Assembly (NCBI RefSeq): GCF_003050965.1 | Contig: NZ_QAOU01000001.1 | Span: 62,001-126,000 of the forward strand | From: Nitrosospira sp. Nsp2 | GTDB taxonomy: Bacteria > Pseudomonadota > Gammaproteobacteria > Burkholderiales > Nitrosomonadaceae | Length of the DNA stretch: 64,000 bases | Direction of reading: 5' to 3' | Shown: positions 60,529 to 64,000 of the stretch, piece after piece | Layout of the letters: the number at the start of each line of letters is the position of its first letter | Position numbering within the stretch: position 1 is the first letter of the stretch | Made by a program: the position numbers and the translations under genes | Notes under the pieces: generated by a model | Told to the model about the DNA's origin: nothing | Databases searched by the model: none | The model's input: the letters and a program-made list of their open reading frames with translations, nothing else

Positions 60529-61815
60529 ATGAGCGCATTCAAATCCTCCCGCGAGTATCTCAAGGCCTTAGCTGGGGTCAGCTCAGCGAGTCCGTTAGCC
60601 GCATCATTCGGAAGCTCGCTGGCACAGCGGGAATACGAAAAGTCGATTGCACAAATCACATCGATTGAAAAGCAAACCAAATCACTCGGCTTAGCTGCCC
60701 AGTTGCAGGGCTCTGCAAGCGAGATGGCTGGTCTGACATCATCCAAGATACTGCAGGGGGCCTTTGCAGGTCTTACCTTAGAGCGCGAGTGTGCTGCCGT
60801 TACAGCCGCCCAGGGTACGACGCGAATGCTGGAGAATGCTTCCGGTAGCGGTGCGGCTTTACGTGAATATGCCAAGGCCATGGACCTCACAAGCCAGGTC
60901 AAGAAATTGGCGTTGGGATTTGATGTCAAAGCGGTCTCCAACGAGTATCTAAGGGTGGTGGAAGCTGCTAGCGCAACCATCCAGCTTGCGAAGACCTTCG
61001 GCGGGACCTCCGCACACCTCGACTATTTGAAGGGTCCCGCGAGTGCCAGCTGGATTCAGCAGCTGTCGAAATCTATGGTGGAAGACGACCTCTACCGCCG
61101 GTTTCTGGGCACGTTTGAGGCTCGACAGTCAATCTCGAGCGAGATATGGTCATCTGCTGCTGCTGAAATAGCGAAGCACCGCTACGACAAGCTCTTCTCC
61201 GTATCGGACGTTTGGGCGAAGCAAATTGAACTGCTGAAGCGCCCGGAGTATCTTGATACCTTACTCGCTACCATCGAACGCGACGTATCTGGCCACCGCT
61301 CTCATGCAGAGGATTTTGCCGGCAACGATGTGGAGGACCAAGACGGCGAAATGTTGTTCGGCCAGCTCGGCCAGGTGGACAGTCCTGAGCGCTTCCGCGA
61401 AGTCCTTAGCCGTTGCTCGCCAGGGATAAAGTGGGTTCTCCTAAATATTCTGCTCTATGTGATGTTGCCGGCCATGATAGGGATCTCGGTTAATCTGGTA
61501 ACGCCTCACCTCGAAGACTATCTTCACCGAAATCAGGCCGTGACCCAGCGCGAGCAGATAAAGGATATCAAGAAGCTCTCGATGGGAGAGCTTGGCCTTG
61601 CACTACGTGACTATCGATTTGTGACCGCGCCAACCTTGGTGCTCCGTGCCAATGCGAACTCCCGGTCTGCACAGGTAGGAAAGCTGCAATTTGGGCAGGT
61701 GGTAGCTGTTGTTTCCTCACAGCGAGACTGGACGAAAGTTGCATACGAGTATGGAGGCGGACAGGTGGTAACAGGATGGGTCTTTACCCGGTACACCGAA
61801 AAATTCCGGCGATAA
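60529..61815 (+). CDS. Uncharacterised protein with one membrane helix and C-terminal SH3-like domain
   Basis: I do not recognise a named family. The 428-residue protein has three parts: residues 1-300 are Ala/Ser-rich and predicted helical with coiled-coil character and little conservation to known folds; residues about 302-325 form one transmembrane helix (WVLLNILLYVMLPAMIGISVNLV); residues about 362-428 form a bacterial SH3-type beta domain (TLVLRANANSRSAQVGKLQFGQVVAVVSSQRDW ... GWVFTRY). It begins 115 bases after the short Argonaute gene on the same strand, without an intervening terminator, so it may be cotranscribed. Whether it is a membrane-anchored helper of the defence system or an unrelated neighbour is unknown. 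Confidence 0.7.
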   Translation: MSAFKSSREYLKALAGVSSASPLAASFGSSLAQREYEKSIAQITSIEKQTKSLGLAAQLQGSASEMAGLTSSKILQGAFAGLTLERECAAVTAAQGTTRMLENASGSGAALREYAKAMDLTSQVKKLALGFDVKAVSNEYLRVVEAASATIQLAKTFGGTSAHLDYLKGPASASWIQQLSKSMVEDDLYRRFLGTFEARQSISSEIWSSAAAEIAKHRYDKLFSVSDVWAKQIELLKRPEYLDTLLATIERDVSGHRSHAEDFAGNDVEDQDGEMLFGQLGQVDSPERFREVLSRCSPGIKWVLLNILLYVMLPAMIGISVNLVTPHLEDYLHRNQAVTQREQIKDIKKLSMGELGLALRDYRFVTAPTLVLRANANSRSAQVGKLQFGQVVAVVSSQRDWTKVAYEYGGGQVVTGWVFTRYTEKFRR

Positions 61816-62244
61816 GCGCGAAGCTGCCGGGAGCGAGAATGATTGCGCTGATAGGGCGAAAGTGTAAACAGCTGGGAAGAACAAACCGTTTTGTTTATAC
61901 TTTTCCCAAAATTCTGCGGATTCTTCCCCTTCTCACTCTCTCCCATCGAACTTAGTAGATACATCCTCAGTAACCATAACCGAAATAATTTCACCACAGG
62001 TTTAGCCCAGGCTGGCCGTAATCAGACAGGTTCCAACGAATAAAAATATGCTGCTGGCAGGTATTGCCGTGCCGCGTGTACCGCCTGCTGTCCCGTTTAA
62101 GGCTGCGTTGCGAGATACTGACTTGGAGGAATGAGGGGTGTTTTTATCTGGAGAAACGGCTTATCGATTCTTCCGGTAAACATTACGCTTCAAAGCTGCC
62201 TCTAAGCGAACCAAAATGAGCGAAAAAAAATGCGGGGGAAGTTC
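61816..62244. other. Intergenic region between the SH3 gene and the comEA-like gene
   Basis: About 430 bases contain nothing I can name. A weak AACAAA/TTTGTT hairpin at about 61882-61897 could end the upstream transcript. The right border of the defence block probably lies here. No direct repeat matching the left flank was found by eye. A 24-codon frame at about 62132 with GGAGG upstream is too short to call. Confidence 0.4.
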
Positions 62245-62538
62245 ATGAAAACACTGTTTCTGATCATCGTCACATTATTCGCACTCACCGGCGCAGCGTT
62301 CGCGGCGGTCAACGTCAACACTGCTACCCAGGCCGAACTGGAATCATTGCAGGGAATTGGCCCGGCGAAAGCCAAGGCAATTGTCGATTATCGCAAGAAG
62401 AATGGTCCTTTCAAATCGGCAGACGACTTGCAAAACGTCAATGGCATTGGCCCGGCGACTATGAAGCGGCTCCGCAAGGATGTGACCGTTGGGAGCACCT
62501 CTGCAGTCAAGAAGGACGCCAAGCCTCCCATCAAATAA
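62245..62538 (+). CDS. ComEA-like secreted helix-hairpin-helix DNA-binding protein
   Basis: This 97-residue protein has a signal peptide (MKTLFLIIVTLFALTGAAFA) and a double helix-hairpin-helix domain: VNVNTATQAELESLQGIGPAKAKAIVDYRKKNGPFKSADDLQNVNGIGPATMKRL. The domain is the DNA-binding unit of ComEA, the periplasmic competence receptor. A Lys-rich tail ends the protein. Many proteobacteria carry such short secreted homologues, whose role in DNA uptake is often untested. GGGGGAAG precedes ATG 62245. Confidence 0.93.
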   Translation: MKTLFLIIVTLFALTGAAFAAVNVNTATQAELESLQGIGPAKAKAIVDYRKKNGPFKSADDLQNVNGIGPATMKRLRKDVTVGSTSAVKKDAKPPIK

Positions 62539-62673
62539 AACAGACAGTTGGCTGGACGCTCGAAGTTACTCAAACGCCCACGGTAGCGAGTTTTGGGCTG
62601 CCTTAATCTTCGGCTCTACCATTTGTTTGGCCGTATGCCATAATCAAGCATCGTCTTTCTCAATTCCTTTTTC

Positions 62674-63561
62674 ATGTACAAGACCCTGGAAAACTTCGTC
62701 GGCAACACGCCACTGGTAAAACTCAAGCGCCTGCCGGGAAATACCGGCAATGTTGTTCTTGTCAAGCTGGAGGGCAATAATCCTGCCGGTTCGGTAAAAG
62801 ACCGGCCGGCGCTGTCGATGATTACGCACGCGCAGGAAAGGGGAGAGATCAAGCCGGGCGATACTTTGATAGAGGCCACCAGCGGAAATACGGGGATTGC
62901 GCTGGCGATGGCAGCAGCGATGATGGGTTATCGCATGCTGCTCGTGATGCCGGAGCATCTCAGCATCGAACGGCGGCAATCCATGAAAGCCTATGGCGCC
63001 GAGATTATACTCACGCCAAAAGAAGGAGGCATGGAAGAAGCCCGCGATGTGGCCGAGCGTATGCGCACCGAGGACCGCGGGATTATTCTGGATCAGTTCG
63101 CCAGCCCCGACAACCCCGGGGCGCACTACGAAGCCACTGCTCCCGAGATCTGGCGGGATACGGGGGGCGAGATTACCCACCTCGTAAGCAGCATGGGGAC
63201 CACTGGAACTATCATGGGTTGCTCACGGTATTTCAAGGAAAGAAAACCGGAGATACAAATCATCGGTGTCCAGCCGGAAGAGGGCGCCCAGATTCCGGGA
63301 ATTCGGAAGTGGCCCGAAGCCTATCTGCCAAAAATCTACGATCCTCGCAGGGTGGATCGAATTATGCTCGTTTCTCAGGCTGAGGCCGAGGAAACAACCC
63401 GGCAGTTGGCACGCGAGGAGGGGATTTTTGCGGGTATTTCGTCCGGGGGCGCATTGGCCGCTGCACTCAAAATTTCCGCCGCGACAGAAAACGCCACTAT
63501 TGTCTCAATCGTATGCGACCGCGGCGATCGTTATCTTTCCACGGGCGTTTTCCCAGCGTAG
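62674..63561 (+). CDS. cysM: Cysteine synthase B (O-acetylserine sulfhydrylase)
   Basis: CysM makes cysteine from O-acetylserine with sulfide or thiosulfate. The 295-residue protein has the PLP lysine in NPAGSVKDRPA, the asparagine loop ATSGNTGIALAMAAAMMGY, the phosphate-cup motif SSMGTTGTIMGCSRYFKE and the ISSGGALAAALKI segment. The C-terminus is DRGDRYLSTGVFPA. The length and the absence of a long C-terminal extension favour CysM over CysK. It is separated from the comEA-like gene by 135 bases. Confidence 0.97.
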   Translation: MYKTLENFVGNTPLVKLKRLPGNTGNVVLVKLEGNNPAGSVKDRPALSMITHAQERGEIKPGDTLIEATSGNTGIALAMAAAMMGYRMLLVMPEHLSIERRQSMKAYGAEIILTPKEGGMEEARDVAERMRTEDRGIILDQFASPDNPGAHYEATAPEIWRDTGGEITHLVSSMGTTGTIMGCSRYFKERKPEIQIIGVQPEEGAQIPGIRKWPEAYLPKIYDPRRVDRIMLVSQAEAEETTRQLAREEGIFAGISSGGALAAALKISAATENATIVSIVCDRGDRYLSTGVFPA

Positions 63562-63629
63562 TATTGTGCCTCGTTAAGTGCCCGCGTTGTCAGCGCCATT
63601 AACCCGCTGGCGATTCATGGCTGATCGTA

Positions 63630-64000
63630 ATGATAAAGCTCGTCAAAATATTGACACCATTCTTGATCGCGAGCTTTTCCGCATACGCTGAATCCCGCAT
63701 TACACTTTCCATCGATGACGTTCAGAGTCCCTTTTTAAATTCAAAAGGCGTTCAGGTTAGCCTGGCTGGTTCACGGGCTTCTGTGCTGGAGATTAAACTG
63801 GGAGAAATGGAGGTACAGGGGAAAAGCTGGCGTGATCTACGATTTTCCTGCGCCAAGTTTCAGGTTACGGGTAGCGCGGGTCGTTGCGAAAAGGGCGTGC
63901 TAAGGGTGTCCCCGGCTCCACCGCTCCCCGTCGCTTTCCTTTTTTCTTCTGCCGACAAGACACTGGACGTACAGCTCCAGGCTACAACCGATGCGGCGAG
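63630..64000 (+). CDS. Secreted protein of unknown function, cut by the right edge
   Basis: The frame opens at ATG 63630 and is still open after 123 codons at the window end. It starts with a signal peptide (MIKLVKILTPFLIASFSAYA) and continues as an apparently beta-rich mature domain (ITLSIDDVQSPFLNSKGVQVSL, VLEIKLGEMEVQGKSWRDLRFSCAK), with two cysteines about 12 residues apart. An overlapping ATG at 63617 gives only 24 codons. No family is recognised. Its stop is missing only because of the window limit. Confidence 0.7.
   Translation, partial: MIKLVKILTPFLIASFSAYAESRITLSIDDVQSPFLNSKGVQVSLAGSRASVLEIKLGEMEVQGKSWRDLRFSCAKFQVTGSAGRCEKGVLRVSPAPPLPVAFLFSSADKTLDVQLQATTDAA

Overview
The window looks like a chromosomal segment of a betaproteobacterium. 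The most likely source is an ammonia oxidiser of the Nitrosomonadaceae (Nitrosospira-like). This is inferred from gene content: a fructokinase / sucrose-phosphate synthase / sucrose synthase operon, an EpsA-type LuxR regulator, a two-gene cyanophycin synthetase locus with its DUF1854 partner and ABC exporter, and typical betaproteobacterial pairs (DUF971-ubiE, nudJ-mnmA, clpS-clpA, grpE-dnaK-dnaJ). No rRNA, tRNA, IS element, prophage or CRISPR array was seen. No database search was possible, so all names rest on motifs and family resemblance.

Layout. 0-6.9 kb: an unrecognised gene cut by the left edge, a glutathione-dependent formaldehyde detoxification operon (frmA-fghA, minus), a glycine-zipper stress protein, a SelD-associated type flavoprotein, DUF971 and ubiE. 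7.3-13.6 kb: a tightly coupled sucrose operon facing an epsA-like regulator. 14-21 kb: an accessory stretch with much non-coding DNA. It holds a secreted protein with a 57-residue polyglutamine run, a RidA protein, a stand-alone TIR-domain protein, an unknown membrane-anchored protein, an Slp lipoprotein and an epoxide-hydrolase-like enzyme. 21.1-25.5 kb: ovoA and an ovoB-like lyase (ovothiol synthesis), then an EamA permease. 25.6-33.8 kb: the cyanophycin locus (ABC transporter, DUF1854 protein, cphA', cphA), with a good sigma-54-type promoter before cphA'.

34-56.7 kb is mainly housekeeping: dodecin, clpA/clpS, a cold-shock protein with a visible sigma-70-type promoter, icd, nudJ, mnmA, a GST, purB, then grpE-dnaK-dnaJ behind a clear RpoH-type promoter, an ADP-ribose pyrophosphatase, phoR/phoB, glycerate 2-kinase, uvrA, a YajR-like MFS transporter and ssb.

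57.1-61.8 kb is the most interesting part. A SIR2-APAZ protein overlaps a short prokaryotic Argonaute by one base, which is the architecture of a SPARSA anti-phage/anti-plasmid system. It is followed on the same strand by an undescribed protein with a long helical N-terminus, one membrane helix and a C-terminal SH3-like domain, which may be an extra component. This block appears inserted between ssb and a comEA-like gene plus cysM. The right edge cuts a new gene for a secreted protein.
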